This document shows positions 16,880 through 26,428 of a stretch of DNA of 64,000 nt, piece after piece (position 1 is the stretch's first letter; each line of letters opens with the position of its first letter). This DNA comes from Chromatiaceae bacterium. GTDB taxonomy: Bacteria > Pseudomonadota > Gammaproteobacteria > Chromatiales > Chromatiaceae. The notes under the pieces were generated by a model that saw nothing but the letters and a program-made list of their open reading frames with translations, did no database searches and was not told where the DNA came from. Position numbers and translations under genes: made by a program. Location: NCBI GenBank assembly GCA_016714645.1, contig JADKCI010000005.1:611148-675147 (forward strand), given 5' to 3'.

Positions 16880-19768
16880 CTAGCGGCGGCCGCGGCGCCC
16901 GGCGACGTAGGCCAGCCAGCGCCCGGGGGACCGACCCTGGCCGGGCACCCGGCGCTGGGGGGCGAACTGAGGCAGGGTCGCGGCCGGCTCGCCGGGCTCG
17001 GCCTTGCGCACCCGCACCCGCACGTCGAACCAGGCCGCCTGGCCGGTCACCGGGTCGGCGTTGGACAGGTGGTCGCCGGCGCTGGTGGCGGGCAATTCCT
17101 CGCTGATGAGGTGATTGAGCAGAAAGCCCCGGCGCGACTCGTCGGCGTCCGGGGCCAGCCCCCAGGCGCCCGCCGCCTTGCCGATGGCGTTCCAGGTCCA
17201 GACCGTGCCCGGCTCCACCGCCTCGGAGAAGCGGCACTGGCAGCGCACCGCGCCCTGGGGGGACTCGACCCAGATCCAGTCGCCGTCGCCAAAGCCGTTG
17301 GCAATGCCAACCTGGGGGTTGACGAAGAGGACGTTGTGGCCGTGGATCTGGCGCAGCCAGGCGTTCTGGCTGTCCCAGGAGTGATACATGGCCATGGGCC
17401 GCTGGGTGAGGGCGTTGAGGGGATAGCGCTGGGTATCCACCAGGCCGGCCTCCAGGGGCTCGTAATAGAAGGGCAGCGGGTCGCAGTAGGTGGCGACGCG
17501 GGCGGCCAGGCGCGCCGGGGGCTGGCGGCCGGGACCCTTGCCCTGGGCGGCGAGGCGGAAGCGTTGCAGCACCTCGGAGTAGAGGTTGAGGCCGATGGGG
17601 TCGGCGTAGCGGATCAGGCCATGGGCGCGCGCCCAGTGCAGATAGCCCTTGTTCCAGTTGCGCATGTACTGGTAGGACTTGGGCAGCTCGTGGTGATATA
17701 CGCAGTGGTGCTGGGCGTACATCTCCCACTGGCGGGGGTTGGGCTCGCCCTTGAGGAACTTCTCGCCGCCCTGGCCGCGCCAGCCGGACAGGAAGCCGAT
17801 GCCGGAGCCGGGGGAGGTCTCGTAGTTGATGATGAAGTCGGGATAGTCGCGGAAACGCCGGGCGCCGCTCGGGGTGACGAAGGCCGGCAGCTTCAGCCGG
17901 GTGCCCAGTTCGATGAGCACCTCCTGGAAGGGCCGGCACTCGCCCTTGGGCGGCACCACCGGGATGCGCACCGCATCGACCGGGCCGTCGAACTCGGAGA
18001 TGGGCCGGTCGAGCAGGGAGAAGACGTCGTGACGCTCTAGGTAGCTGGTGTCCGGCAGCACCAGGTCGGCGAAGGCGACGGTCTCGGAGGCGAAGGTGTC
18101 GCACACCACCAGGAAGGGGATCTTGTAGTTGCCCTCCCCGTCCTTGTCGGCCAGCATCTGGCGCACCCCCACCGTGTTCATGCTGGAGTTCCAGGCCATG
18201 TTGGCCATGAACAGGAGCAGGGTGTCGAGGGGATAGGGGTCGCCGCGCCAGGCGTTGGTGATGACGTTGTGCATCAGGCCATGCACCGCCAGGGGGTGCT
18301 CCCAGGAGAAGGCCTTGTCGATGCGCAGCGGCTCGCCGGCGGCGTCGACGAACAGGTCCTCGGGCCGGGCCGGCCAGCCCAGGGGCATGCCGTCCAGGGG
18401 GCTGTCGGGCTGGACGCACTCCGGACCCTTGGGCGGCTTGGGACAGGGCGGGATAGGGCGCGGATAGGGGGCGCGGTGCCGAAAGCCGCCGGGCCGGTCG
18501 ATGGTGCCCAGGATGGTCATGAGAATGCCCAGGGCGCGGATGGTGTGGAAGCCGTTGGAGTGGGCGGCCAGGCCGCGCATGGCGTGAAAGGCCACCGGAT
18601 TGCCGGTCACGGTGGCGTGCTCGTTGTCCCAGCAGTCGGTCCAGGGGATGGGCAGCTCGATCTGCTGGTCGCGGGCGGTGACGCCCATCTCGTGGGCCAG
18701 GCGGCGGATGGTGGCGGCGGGAATGCCGGTGATGCCAGCGGCCCACTCGGGAGTGTAGTCGGCGACCCGCTCCATCAGCAGTTGGAAGGCGGGCTTGACC
18801 GGGGTGCCGTCCTCCAGTTGGTAGCTGCCCAGCAGGCGCGGCTCGGCCCCGGGAGTATGAGTGCCGACGGCGCCGATGGCGGGGTCCCACCACAGCTTGT
18901 TCTCGGGGTCGAAACAGCCCTCTTCGTAGCGCATCTCGAAGCGCTGGAAGAGGCCGTGATCGTCGCGGCTGGGGTCGTCGATGACCAGCTCCGCGGCGTT
19001 GGTGTACTGGATGAGAAAGTCGCGGTCGTAAAGGCCGAGCTTGAGGATCTCGTGGATGATGGCCAGCAGCAGGGCGCCGTCGGTACCAGGCTTGATGGGG
19101 ACCCACTCGTCGGCCACCGCCGAGTAGCCGGTGCGGATGGGGTTGATGGAAATGAACTTGCCGCCCTTGCGCTTGAAGTTGCCAATAGCGATCTTGAGGG
19201 GGTTGGAGTGGTGGTCCTCGGCGGTGCCGATCATGACGAACAGCTTGGCGCGGTCGAGGTCGGGGCCGCCAAACTCCCAGAAGGAACCGCCGATGGTGTA
19301 GATAAGCCCCGCCGCCAGGTTGACGGAACAGAAGCCGCCGTGGGCGGCGTAGTTGGGGGTGCCGAACTGCTTGGCGAACAGGCCGGTGAGGGCCTGCATC
19401 TGGTCGCGACCGGTAAAAAGGGCGAATTGCTTGGGGTCGGTGGCGCGCAGGTGGGCCAGGCGCTCGGTGAGGAGGGTGAAGGCCTCCTCCCAGGAGATGG
19501 GCTCGAAGTCGGCGGCGCCGCGCATGGCGCCGGGGCGGCGGCGCAGGGGCTGGGTGAGGCGTGCCGGGGAATACTGCTTCATGATCCCCGAGGAACCCTT
19601 GGCGCAGATGACGCCCTGGTTGAGGGGGTGGTCGGGGTTGCCTTCGATGTAACGCACCTCGCCGTCGCGCAGCTGGACGCGGATGCCGCAGCGGCAGGCG
19701 CACATGTAACAGGTGGTCTCCTTGACCTCGGCGCGGCCAATGGCGCGATCGGGAATAGGTTCCTGCAT
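16880..19768 (-). CDS. soeA: Sulfite dehydrogenase molybdopterin subunit SoeA
   Basis: This 962-residue complex-iron-sulfur molybdoenzyme oxidises sulfite to sulfate in the cytoplasm in purple sulfur bacteria. The N-terminal [4Fe-4S] site is C20-x2-C23-x3-C27 with C55 (ETTCYMCACRCGIRV, GVICAKGSSG). There is no twin-arginine signal at the start, which separates it from DmsA and PsrA/PhsA-type enzymes. Further Mo-bis-MGD family features are GGFCSVNLAAG and IGTAEDHHSNP. The gene order soeA-soeB-soeC with lengths 962/240/326 fits the Allochromatium arrangement as I remember it. Confidence 0.9.
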   Translation of the reverse strand: MQEPIPDRAIGRAEVKETTCYMCACRCGIRVQLRDGEVRYIEGNPDHPLNQGVICAKGSSGIMKQYSPARLTQPLRRRPGAMRGAADFEPISWEEAFTLLTERLAHLRATDPKQFALFTGRDQMQALTGLFAKQFGTPNYAAHGGFCSVNLAAGLIYTIGGSFWEFGGPDLDRAKLFVMIGTAEDHHSNPLKIAIGNFKRKGGKFISINPIRTGYSAVADEWVPIKPGTDGALLLAIIHEILKLGLYDRDFLIQYTNAAELVIDDPSRDDHGLFQRFEMRYEEGCFDPENKLWWDPAIGAVGTHTPGAEPRLLGSYQLEDGTPVKPAFQLLMERVADYTPEWAAGITGIPAATIRRLAHEMGVTARDQQIELPIPWTDCWDNEHATVTGNPVAFHAMRGLAAHSNGFHTIRALGILMTILGTIDRPGGFRHRAPYPRPIPPCPKPPKGPECVQPDSPLDGMPLGWPARPEDLFVDAAGEPLRIDKAFSWEHPLAVHGLMHNVITNAWRGDPYPLDTLLLFMANMAWNSSMNTVGVRQMLADKDGEGNYKIPFLVVCDTFASETVAFADLVLPDTSYLERHDVFSLLDRPISEFDGPVDAVRIPVVPPKGECRPFQEVLIELGTRLKLPAFVTPSGARRFRDYPDFIINYETSPGSGIGFLSGWRGQGGEKFLKGEPNPRQWEMYAQHHCVYHHELPKSYQYMRNWNKGYLHWARAHGLIRYADPIGLNLYSEVLQRFRLAAQGKGPGRQPPARLAARVATYCDPLPFYYEPLEAGLVDTQRYPLNALTQRPMAMYHSWDSQNAWLRQIHGHNVLFVNPQVGIANGFGDGDWIWVESPQGAVRCQCRFSEAVEPGTVWTWNAIGKAAGAWGLAPDADESRRGFLLNHLISEELPATSAGDHLSNADPVTGQAAWFDVRVRVRKAEPGEPAATLPQFAPQRRVPGQGRSPGRWLAYVAGRRGRR

Positions 19769-19805
19769 GGCGAGACCTGTGTCGGCGGGGGGCGGGGGGA
19801 ATAGG

Positions 19806-19841
19806 ATCGATTCTAATATTATCGATTGCTGATAAGCAATC
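19806..19841. promoter_or_regulatory. Paired palindromes upstream of soeABC
   Basis: Two ATCGAT boxes (19806-19811, 19821-19826) flank an AT-rich core. A perfect inverted repeat GATTGC-6-GCAATC lies at 19824-19841. The site is 40-70 bases upstream of the soeA start in otherwise GC-rich DNA, so an operator or promoter is plausible. No regulator can be assigned. Confidence 0.35.
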
Positions 19842-19982
19842 CGAACCCCGCGAGGAGTAGATGGCTCACAAGCCTTTACTGATCGAGATCAATGTCGGCG
19901 GGGTGCCCTTTTCCGCGACCGGACAGGACTCCCTGCGGTCCGGGGCGGGGCGGCAACCCTGTTTGAGGACTCGGCCGCCCGA

Positions 19983-20609
19983 TTACTGCTCCTCGAAGAG
20001 GCTGGGATCGCCCTTGCCCAGCCTGGTCACTAGAGCCACATCCCCACTCAAATCGACCAGGGTGGTAGGCTCCAGACCGCAAAAGCCGCCATCGATGATG
20101 AGGTCCACCTGATGGCCCAGCAGGTCGCGCATTTCGTAGGGATCGGTGAGGGGCTGGTCATCGCCGGGGAGCATGAGAGTGGTACTCAGGATGGGCTGGT
20201 CCAGGGCACCCAGGAGTTCCCGGCAGATCACGTTGTCCGGCACCCGGATGCCGATAGTCTTGCGCCGGGGGTGCATGAGGCGCCGCGGTACCTGCTTAGT
20301 GCCCTCGAAGATGAAGGTATAGGCCCCTGGGGTCATGCTTTTGAGCAGGCGGAAGGCCTGATTATCGATCTTGGCGTAGGTGGTGATCTCGGAGAGGTCA
20401 CGGCAGACCAGGGTGAAATTGTGCTTGTCATCCAGATGGCGGATGCGGCGGATCCGCTCCATGGCGTCCTTCTCGCCAATCTGGCAACCCAGGGCATAGG
20501 AAGAGTCCGTGGGGTAAATGATGACACCGCCTTCCAGCAGGATATCCACCGCCCGGCGGATGAGCCGCGGCTGGGGATTATCGGGATGGATGTCGAAGAA
20601 TTGGGCCAT
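19983..20609 (-). CDS. yciO: YciO/Sua5/YrdC-family protein
   Basis: This 208-residue protein has the YrdC fold, with YPTDSSYALGC in the nucleotide-binding region and LSTTLMLPGDDQPLTDPYEM typical of YciO. Relatives (TsaC/Sua5) make threonylcarbamoyl-AMP for tRNA t6A. YciO itself is a paralogue with a less certain role. It lies 36 bases downstream of rnm on the same strand, the common gammaproteobacterial order. Confidence 0.88.
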   Translation of the reverse strand: MAQFFDIHPDNPQPRLIRRAVDILLEGGVIIYPTDSSYALGCQIGEKDAMERIRRIRHLDDKHNFTLVCRDLSEITTYAKIDNQAFRLLKSMTPGAYTFIFEGTKQVPRRLMHPRRKTIGIRVPDNVICRELLGALDQPILSTTLMLPGDDQPLTDPYEMRDLLGHQVDLIIDGGFCGLEPTTLVDLSGDVALVTRLGKGDPSLFEEQ

Positions 20610-20645
20610 GGACGGATTGCTCCTGGGTCTCCTTGGGTAGGCCGG

Positions 20646-21479
20646 TCACCAATCCGCCCAGATGGGCGCGCAGCTGGGCGGCAGATTGGGCAGGCGGCCT
20701 AGCTCCATATAGGGGTGCTCGGGTCCGTGATAATCACTGCCAGCGGAGGCGAGCAAGGAAAAATCGCGCGCCCGTTGGGCATAGAGACAAGCCTCGTCCC
20801 GGCTATGACTTCCGGAAATCACCTCGATGCCGACCCCCCCCAACTCGCGGAACTCGCCGATCAAGTGGCGCATCTTGAAGCCCGTGAGACTGTAACGCGC
20901 CGGGTGGGCGATGACGGCCTGGCCACCCGCCTCCCGAATCCAGCCCAGAGCCTCCTCCAGGGAGGCCCAATCGCCTGTCACATGGCCAGGCTTGCCCTTG
21001 ACCAGGTAGCGCTTGAAGACCTCGCGCACCGTGGCGGCGTAACCCTGCTGGACCAGGAAGCGGGCAAAATGGGTGCGACCCACAAAACGCTCATCGGCCG
21101 CCAGGGCCAGGGCACCCGCATAGGCCCCCTCGATGCCCTTGGCGGCCAGGCGCAGGCCGATTTCCTTGGCCCGCCAGTTGCGATATTCGCGCACCCCGAG
21201 CAGGCCGGCATTCAGTGCGGGAGTCGAGGGGTCCAGCCCCAGTCCCAGTATATGGATCGTGCGCCCGCTCCAGGTAACCGAGATCTCGACGCCGGGGATC
21301 AGGTTCAAACCCCGTTTGGCGGCGGCGGCCTGGGCCTCGGCGATACCATTGAGTGTATCGTGATCGGTCAGTGCCAGCACCTGGATGCCTACCTGGGCCG
21401 CACGGGCCACCAACTCCGTTGGCGTCAGGGTGCCATCGGAGGCGGTGGAGTGGGTGTGGAGGTCATAAGGGCTGCCCAT
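20646..21479 (-). CDS. rnm: PHP-domain 3',5'-nucleotide phosphatase / 5'-3' exonuclease (RNase AM)
   Basis: This 277-residue PHP-family metal-dependent phosphoesterase corresponds to E. coli YciV/TrpH (Rnm), which acts on 3',5'-nucleoside bisphosphates and 5' ends of RNA. Metal-binding motifs are visible in order: DLHTHSTASDG, TDHDTL, GVEIS, IAHPARY and GSDYHGP. It is divergent from yciB, with the usual rnm-yciO pairing. Confidence 0.9.
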   Translation of the reverse strand: MGSPYDLHTHSTASDGTLTPTELVARAAQVGIQVLALTDHDTLNGIAEAQAAAAKRGLNLIPGVEISVTWSGRTIHILGLGLDPSTPALNAGLLGVREYRNWRAKEIGLRLAAKGIEGAYAGALALAADERFVGRTHFARFLVQQGYAATVREVFKRYLVKGKPGHVTGDWASLEEALGWIREAGGQAVIAHPARYSLTGFKMRHLIGEFRELGGVGIEVISGSHSRDEACLYAQRARDFSLLASAGSDYHGPEHPYMELGRLPNLPPSCAPIWADW

Positions 21480-21768
21480 GTCCGAATGTTACTCTAATTT
21501 TCAGCTACTCCGCGATGCGCTTGGACGCCCCCCGAATGCCATGCCTGAAGACTCAAGCCCCTACGGCTGGTAAACTATTCGCGAGATCATCACCTCAAGG
21601 AAGATTCCGAGCAGGGATATCGGGGATTTTTTCGTTAGACCCAGGAACCAAGGGATATCCTCTCCTATCGAAGAAGAGCTTGATAGATCCGACTCGCCCC
21701 AGGGACTGCCACCAGGACGGCCGCCGTCGCGAACCCACCCCCACGGGTACCCAAACAATAGCCAAAAC

Positions 21769-22444
21769 ATGAAATTACTGATCGACTTCTTCCCTATCCT
21801 ACTTTTCTTCATCGCCTACAAGCTGGCGGGCATCTATGTCGCCACGGGCGTGGCCATCGCCGCCGCCGCCCTCCAGGTTGGCTGGGCCTGGTGGCGACAC
21901 CGCAAGGTCGAAAAGATGCATCTTGCGACCCTGGCCCTACTGGTAGTCTTTGGCGGCATGACCCTGGCCTTGCACGACCCCATCTTCGTCATGTGGAAAC
22001 CGACCCTAGTCAACTGGCTGTTCGCTGCGGTCTTCCTTGGCAGCCACTTCATCGGGGGCAAGACGGTGATCGAGCGCATGATGTCTCACGCCATTGAGCT
22101 GTCGGCGGCGATCTGGCCCCGCCTGAACCTGCTCTGGGTGATCTTCTTCTTCCTCTCCGGCGCGGCTAACCTCTATGTGGTCTATGACTACAGCGGGTTT
22201 TACGTCGCCCAGCAGGCCCTGATGGCCGCCGCCGGCTTGACGGACATCAACCTGGCCACCTGCGGACCAGTTCCAGTTCCAGGGCAGCCTGCTGGCCCAG
22301 TGTCAGGACGCCCAGGCGCGGGAAGACACCTGGGTTAACTTCAAACTCTTTGGCATGTTGGGCATGACAGTCGCCTTTGTCATTGCCCAGGGCTTCTACC
22401 TGGCACGCCATATCCGTCAACCAGCGGAAGTCCCCGAGGCCTGA
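21769..22444 (+). pseudogene. yciB: Septation/intracellular membrane protein YciB, frameshifted
   Basis: The first frame gives a typical YciB start (MKLLIDFFPILLFFIAYKLA) and runs through several membrane helices to about residue 164. The family C-terminus (TWVNFKLFGMLGMTVAFVIA, then ARHI) lies in another frame, ending at 22444. The total span is 676 bases, one more than a multiple of three, so a single extra base near 22255-22270 breaks the gene. Everything else looks under normal constraint. This could be a sequence error or a very recent mutation. Confidence 0.85.
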
Positions 22445-22448
22445 TCCC

Positions 22449-22751
22449 ATGCTCTACGCCATTATCGCCACCGATAAGCCCGGCAGCCTGCCGGCCCGCC
22501 TGACCGCTCGCCCGGCCCACCTGGAGCGGCTGCATGCCCTCCAGGACCAGGGCCGCCTGATCCTGGCCGGGCCCCACCCCGCCATCGACTGCGCAGACCC
22601 CGGCGAGGCCGGCTTCAGCGGGTCTCTGATCGTTGCTGAATTTTCCGACCTTGAAACTGCCCAAGCCTGGGCGGCGGACGACCCCTATGCCCTGGCGGGC
22701 ATTTATGGGGCGGTCCAGGTCAAACCCTTCCGTAAGGTATTCCCGACCTGA
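22449..22751 (+). CDS. YciI-family protein
   Basis: This 100-residue protein starts MLYAIIATDKPGSL and carries the YciI/YCII fold motifs LQDQGRLILAGPHPA and AQAWAADDPYALAGIY. The conserved His-Asp pair proposed as catalytic in the family is represented by HPAIDCAD and DDPY. The function is not established. It starts 4 bases after the yciB stop, so it is in the same operon. Confidence 0.85.
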   Translation: MLYAIIATDKPGSLPARLTARPAHLERLHALQDQGRLILAGPHPAIDCADPGEAGFSGSLIVAEFSDLETAQAWAADDPYALAGIYGAVQVKPFRKVFPT

Positions 22752-22801
22752 ATCGGATTTAGTCACCCTTCATCATCACCTCCAGGAGTTAGAAAAATCG
22801 C

Positions 22802-23716
22802 ATGAACAAGCGCCTGCTGCACATTGCCTGCCTGTCCGCCCTGCTGACCACCCAAGTCTTTGCCGCCGAAGAGGTCAAGGTGCCCGCTGCCCCCGCCCAA
22901 GAGGCCGCCGCGGCCCAGGCCGAGCCGCCCAGTGACACCACCATCGCCACCGTCAACGGCCAGCAATTCTCCCTCGGCCTCTTCCGCCTCTTCTATGCCG
23001 AGCGCCTGCGCGCGTCCAAGGCCGAAAACACCCCCGAGTTCCAGAACCTGGCCTTCAACGAATTCGTGAATATCATCGTCACGGCCCAGGATGCCAAGAC
23101 CCGGGGCCTGGAGAACAATCCCGAGTTGGGCTATGCCCTGGAACTGCAAAAGATGCAGCTCCTGTCCCGCCTGGTCCTCGAACAGACCGCCTCGACCATT
23201 CACCCCTCCGATACGGACATCAAGAAGATCTACGACGAGCAGGTCGCCAAGATGGATCGCCTGGAATACAAGGCGCGTCATATCCTGGTGAAGGAAGAGG
23301 ATGAGGCCAAGAAGGTCATCAAGGAACTGGACGGCGGCAAAAAATTCGAGGAGCTGGCCAAGGCCCATTCCGATGGTCCCACCGGCAAGAATGGCGGCGA
23401 TCTGGGCTGGTTTGACGCCAACCAGATGGTGCCGGCCTTCTCTGAAGTGATCGTCACCATGAAGCCCGGCGCCTATACCAAGACGCCGGTCCAGACCCAG
23501 TTCGGCTGGCACGTCATCCTACTGGAAGAGACCCGCAAGATGGAGCCCCCGACCCTGGAGAGCGTCAAGCCCGAGATCGTCGCCGCCCTCCAGCGCGAAG
23601 GCCTGACCAAGTACATTGGCGAACTGCAGGAAAAGGCTAAGGTTGACCTCAACCCCGAACTCATCAAGCAAACGCCGGTAGAGGCTCAGCCCGAGGCACA
23701 GCCAAAAGCCAAATAA
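22802..23716 (+). CDS. Periplasmic parvulin-type peptidyl-prolyl isomerase
   Basis: This 304-residue exported foldase has a signal peptide (about 1-21, VFA/AEE), then a SurA-like helical N-terminal region, and a parvulin domain (about 155-260). The domain shows YKARHILVKEEDEA, GGDLGWFDANQMVPAF and TQFGWHVILLEE. A Pro/Ala/Gln-rich tail follows. It probably assists folding of exported proteins. It is the last gene of the yciB operon and is followed by a strong terminator. Confidence 0.9.
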   Translation: MNKRLLHIACLSALLTTQVFAAEEVKVPAAPAQEAAAAQAEPPSDTTIATVNGQQFSLGLFRLFYAERLRASKAENTPEFQNLAFNEFVNIIVTAQDAKTRGLENNPELGYALELQKMQLLSRLVLEQTASTIHPSDTDIKKIYDEQVAKMDRLEYKARHILVKEEDEAKKVIKELDGGKKFEELAKAHSDGPTGKNGGDLGWFDANQMVPAFSEVIVTMKPGAYTKTPVQTQFGWHVILLEETRKMEPPTLESVKPEIVAALQREGLTKYIGELQEKAKVDLNPELIKQTPVEAQPEAQPKAK

Positions 23717-23745
23717 GGGGCCTTGAAGTCCTGAACGGCCACTCA

Positions 23746-23773
23746 GGGCGCCCGCGGGCGCCCTCCTTTTTTT
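23746..23773 (+). terminator. Rho-independent terminator after the parvulin gene
   Basis: An 18-base perfect GC palindrome (GGGCGCCCGCGGGCGCCC) is followed by TCC and seven T residues, 30 bases after the stop codon. Confidence 0.9.
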
Positions 23774-23788
23774 AGCGGTCGCCTGAAC

Positions 23789-24466
23789 TCAGTCCTTGGA
23801 CCCGAGGATGTAATCAAAACGGCGGAGCGAGAAGAGGGTAATGATGACGCCGAGGAGGAACCAGTCCGGCCCCACCAGCCAGAGGACGAAGGGAATGGTC
23901 AGCAAGAAGATCCGGCTGCCACGATTGTAGTGCCCAGCGGCGCTATTGAGGGTCTCGGCGATTTCGTCCTCGGCCACCCCGGTAAAGATGGTCGCGGGCA
24001 GATTGATGAGAAACCCCGTCTGATTATAGAAGCGCAGGGCGATGACGAAGCGCAGGAAGGCGCTGAAAAAGAGGGTCGCCAGGATCAGGAGCTTGGTCCG
24101 GGCCAGGTCCCCGCCCATGGGAAGAAAGCTGACGGCATTGGATAGATTGGCCATATTGAGCCCCTGGAAAGAGGCGGCGACCAAACCGAGCCCGATCATG
24201 ATGGTGGTGGAGGCAAAGACCGAGGCCGTCATCACCCAATTGCGCAAGGTCTGGATAGCCAGGATATCGCCATTCTTGGCCCGCACCGCCTCGACCCAGG
24301 CCCGGCGCAACCGGTCCGCCCGGCCACGGCTGGTGCGCTCCGGGTGCCGGCGGTACACCCAACCCAGACGCTGATGGTAGGCCAATAACAGCAACATCCC
24401 CAACAGGTCGGCGACCAGATACCAGCTAGAGGAGAGAAACAGTTCGGAGGAAAATTCAAAGGCCAT
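23789..24466 (-). CDS. DUF599 membrane protein
   Basis: About 225 residues, with four or so hydrophobic segments. Family features include NGDILAIQTLRNWVMTASVF, ASTTIMIGLGL and FYNQTGFLINLPA. The function is unknown in the family. The start at MAFEFSSEL is my choice; an in-frame ATG further upstream is also possible, and no clear ribosome site decides it. The longer open frame beyond that is antisense to dusA and is not real. Confidence 0.8.
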   Translation of the reverse strand: MAFEFSSELFLSSSWYLVADLLGMLLLLAYHQRLGWVYRRHPERTSRGRADRLRRAWVEAVRAKNGDILAIQTLRNWVMTASVFASTTIMIGLGLVAASFQGLNMANLSNAVSFLPMGGDLARTKLLILATLFFSAFLRFVIALRFYNQTGFLINLPATIFTGVAEDEIAETLNSAAGHYNRGSRIFLLTIPFVLWLVGPDWFLLGVIITLFSLRRFDYILGSKD

Positions 24467-24592
24467 GAAGAGTTGGAGCAATGGTGCAGGACATTGGCGA
24501 ATAAGTATAACGAACAGCGGGGCCATGAGGTGGGTCGCGACAGCCGTTATGCCGCGATATGCAAATAACGATGGGAATAAGGAGACGGCAGC

Positions 24593-25624
24593 ATGTCGTG
24601 CGAGGTAACACCCTTGAATCCCGGCATCTGGCGCCTGTCCGTGGCGCCGATGCTGGACTGGACCGATCGCCGCTGTCGGTTCTTCCTCCGTTTGATCAGC
24701 CGCCACGTCCGCCTCTACTCGGAGATGGTGACCACCGGCGCCCTCGTCCATGGGGATTGCCACCGCCATCTGGACTTCGATCCCGTCGAGCATCCGGTGG
24801 CCCTGCAACTGGGGGGCAGCAATCCAAAAGAGTTGGCGGCCTGCGCGCGGCTGGGGGAGGACTGGGGCTATGACGAAATCAACCTGAATATCGGCTGTCC
24901 CTCCGACCGGGTCCAGAACGGGCGTTTTGGGGCCTGCCTGATGGCGGAGCCGGCCCTGGTAGCGGACTGCGTGGCGGCCATGAAGGCGGCGGTGCGGGTG
25001 CCCGTAACGGTCAAGACCCGGCTCGGCATCGATGACCGGGACAGTTACCCGGAACTGCACGCCTTCACGGCGGCCCTGGTAGCGGCCGGGGTCGATGCCC
25101 TCATCGTCCATGCCCGCAAGGCCTGGCTCAAGGGTCTCAGCCCCAAGGAAAATCGCGAAGTTCCCCCCTTGCGGTATGACTGGGTGCAACAGCTCAAGGC
25201 GGATTTCCCAAGCCTGCCCATGATCATCAATGGCGGCATCCGCGACCTGGACCAGGCCCGGGGCTTACTGGACCCGATCGATGGGGTCATGATCGGGCGC
25301 GGCGTTTATCAGAACCCCTGGTTGCTGGCAACCGCGGACCGGGACCTCTTCGGCGATCACCACCCCATCCCGGATCGCCACCAGGTATTGGAGGCCTTCA
25401 TGCCCTATGTGGAGCGCGAAATGCGGTTGGGGGTCCCGCTCCAGGCCATGACGCGCCATATCCTCGACCTCTTCCAAGGCAAGCCCGGCGCCAAACACTG
25501 GCGACGGACCCTGAGCGAAAACGTCCATCTCCCGGGCGCCAACCCGGACTTATTGCGCAGGGCGATGCCGCCTTGGCGAGAGACCCTGGCCAGCGAGCCG
25601 CCCGCCCGCGGCGCCTCGGCTTGA
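24593..25624 (+). CDS. dusA: tRNA-dihydrouridine(20/20a) synthase
   Basis: This 343-residue flavoenzyme reduces uridine to dihydrouridine in the tRNA D-loop. The DusA-type N-terminus VAPMLDWTDRRCRFF and LYSEMVTTGALVHGD are present. The active-site cysteine is in QNGRFGACLM, and INLNIGCPSDRVQ is conserved. KTRLGIDDRDSY and IINGGIRDLDQA complete the TIM-barrel motifs. DusA is favoured over DusB or DusC by the MLDWTDR motif. Confidence 0.93.
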   Translation: MSCEVTPLNPGIWRLSVAPMLDWTDRRCRFFLRLISRHVRLYSEMVTTGALVHGDCHRHLDFDPVEHPVALQLGGSNPKELAACARLGEDWGYDEINLNIGCPSDRVQNGRFGACLMAEPALVADCVAAMKAAVRVPVTVKTRLGIDDRDSYPELHAFTAALVAAGVDALIVHARKAWLKGLSPKENREVPPLRYDWVQQLKADFPSLPMIINGGIRDLDQARGLLDPIDGVMIGRGVYQNPWLLATADRDLFGDHHPIPDRHQVLEAFMPYVEREMRLGVPLQAMTRHILDLFQGKPGAKHWRRTLSENVHLPGANPDLLRRAMPPWRETLASEPPARGASA

Positions 25625-25756
25625 CCCCCGGCGGTCTCATGGTCGCCGGTATCTTTCTGATTCTCGCCTGAAGCGCGCTACAATTCGGGTCAGCCAGCGG
25701 GTGACGACCTGCCCCGCGCCCCTCTTCATCCCTACCAATCCGATGTCGCCAACACG

Positions 25757-26428
25757 ATGAAAGCGATGATCCTGGCCGCCGGCCGCGGCGAGCGCATGCG
25801 CCCCCTCACGGACTGGGTGCCCAAACCCTTATTGGAAGCCGGCGGCAAACCGCTGATCCTTCACCATATCGAACGGCTGGCCGCCGCCGGTTATCGCGAG
25901 CTGGTCATCAATCTTGGCCATTTGGGGGAACAGCTCACCACTGCCCTGGGCGATGGCGCCCGCTGGGGCGTCCACATCCAGTATTCCCCCGAGGTACCGG
26001 CCCTGGAGACGGGTGGCGGCATCTTTCGCGCCCTACCCTATCTGGGCCCCCGCCCCTTTCTGGTCGTCAATGGCGACGTTTGGACCGATATGGATTTCGC
26101 GCGCCCGCGACTGGAAACCGGCAAGCTCGCGCATCTGGTGCTGGTGGACAACCCAGCCCACCACCCTCTGGGTGACTTCGCCCTCGCCGACGGCCTGGTC
26201 CAGGTTCAGGGCGACCCCCGCCTGACCTTCAGCGGCATCGGCCTTTATCACCCCGACCTCTTTCGGGACTGCCAACCGGGTGCCTTCCCCCTGGCGCCCC
26301 TGCTGCGCACCGCCATGGCTCGCTCACTCGTGACGGGCGAGCATCATGCCGGCATCTGGCTCGACATCGGCACCCCGGAGCGGTTGATGGCCCTGGATGC
26401 CGGCGTGAGAAATCACTGGCGACCATGA
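25757..26428 (+). CDS. murU: N-acetylmuramate alpha-1-phosphate uridylyltransferase
   Basis: This 223-residue nucleotidyltransferase feeds recycled MurNAc into peptidoglycan synthesis, a route found in Pseudomonas and relatives that bypasses de novo UDP-MurNAc. The nucleotide motif MILAAGRGERMRPLTDWVPK and the substrate motifs ETGGGIFRALPYLG and VVNGDVWTDMD are present. The partner kinase amgK is not in this window. It overlaps the next gene by 4 bases (ATGA). Confidence 0.88.
   Translation: MKAMILAAGRGERMRPLTDWVPKPLLEAGGKPLILHHIERLAAAGYRELVINLGHLGEQLTTALGDGARWGVHIQYSPEVPALETGGGIFRALPYLGPRPFLVVNGDVWTDMDFARPRLETGKLAHLVLVDNPAHHPLGDFALADGLVQVQGDPRLTFSGIGLYHPDLFRDCQPGAFPLAPLLRTAMARSLVTGEHHAGIWLDIGTPERLMALDAGVRNHWRP

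Noticed and set aside
16806..19703. In-frame extension of soeB upstream to give a 1,206-residue protein
   Set aside because: The upstream part is soeA read in another frame (Pro/Arg/His-rich). The family start MTQLALVIDLNVC with normal length is clear.
15048..19768. DMSO reductase (DmsABC) reading of the molybdoenzyme operon
   Set aside because: DmsA carries a twin-arginine signal and this protein does not. Length and motifs fit SoeA better.
18269..19804. A 511-codon open frame on the plus strand opposite soeA
   Set aside because: It is antisense to a clear molybdoenzyme gene and has a Gly/Ala/Val/Leu/Asp composition typical of shadow frames in GC-rich DNA. No domain is visible.
22255..22270. 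Programmed frameshift in yciB
   Set aside because: No slippery heptamer or following stem is visible, and yciB is not known to use recoding. A sequence error or mutation is simpler.
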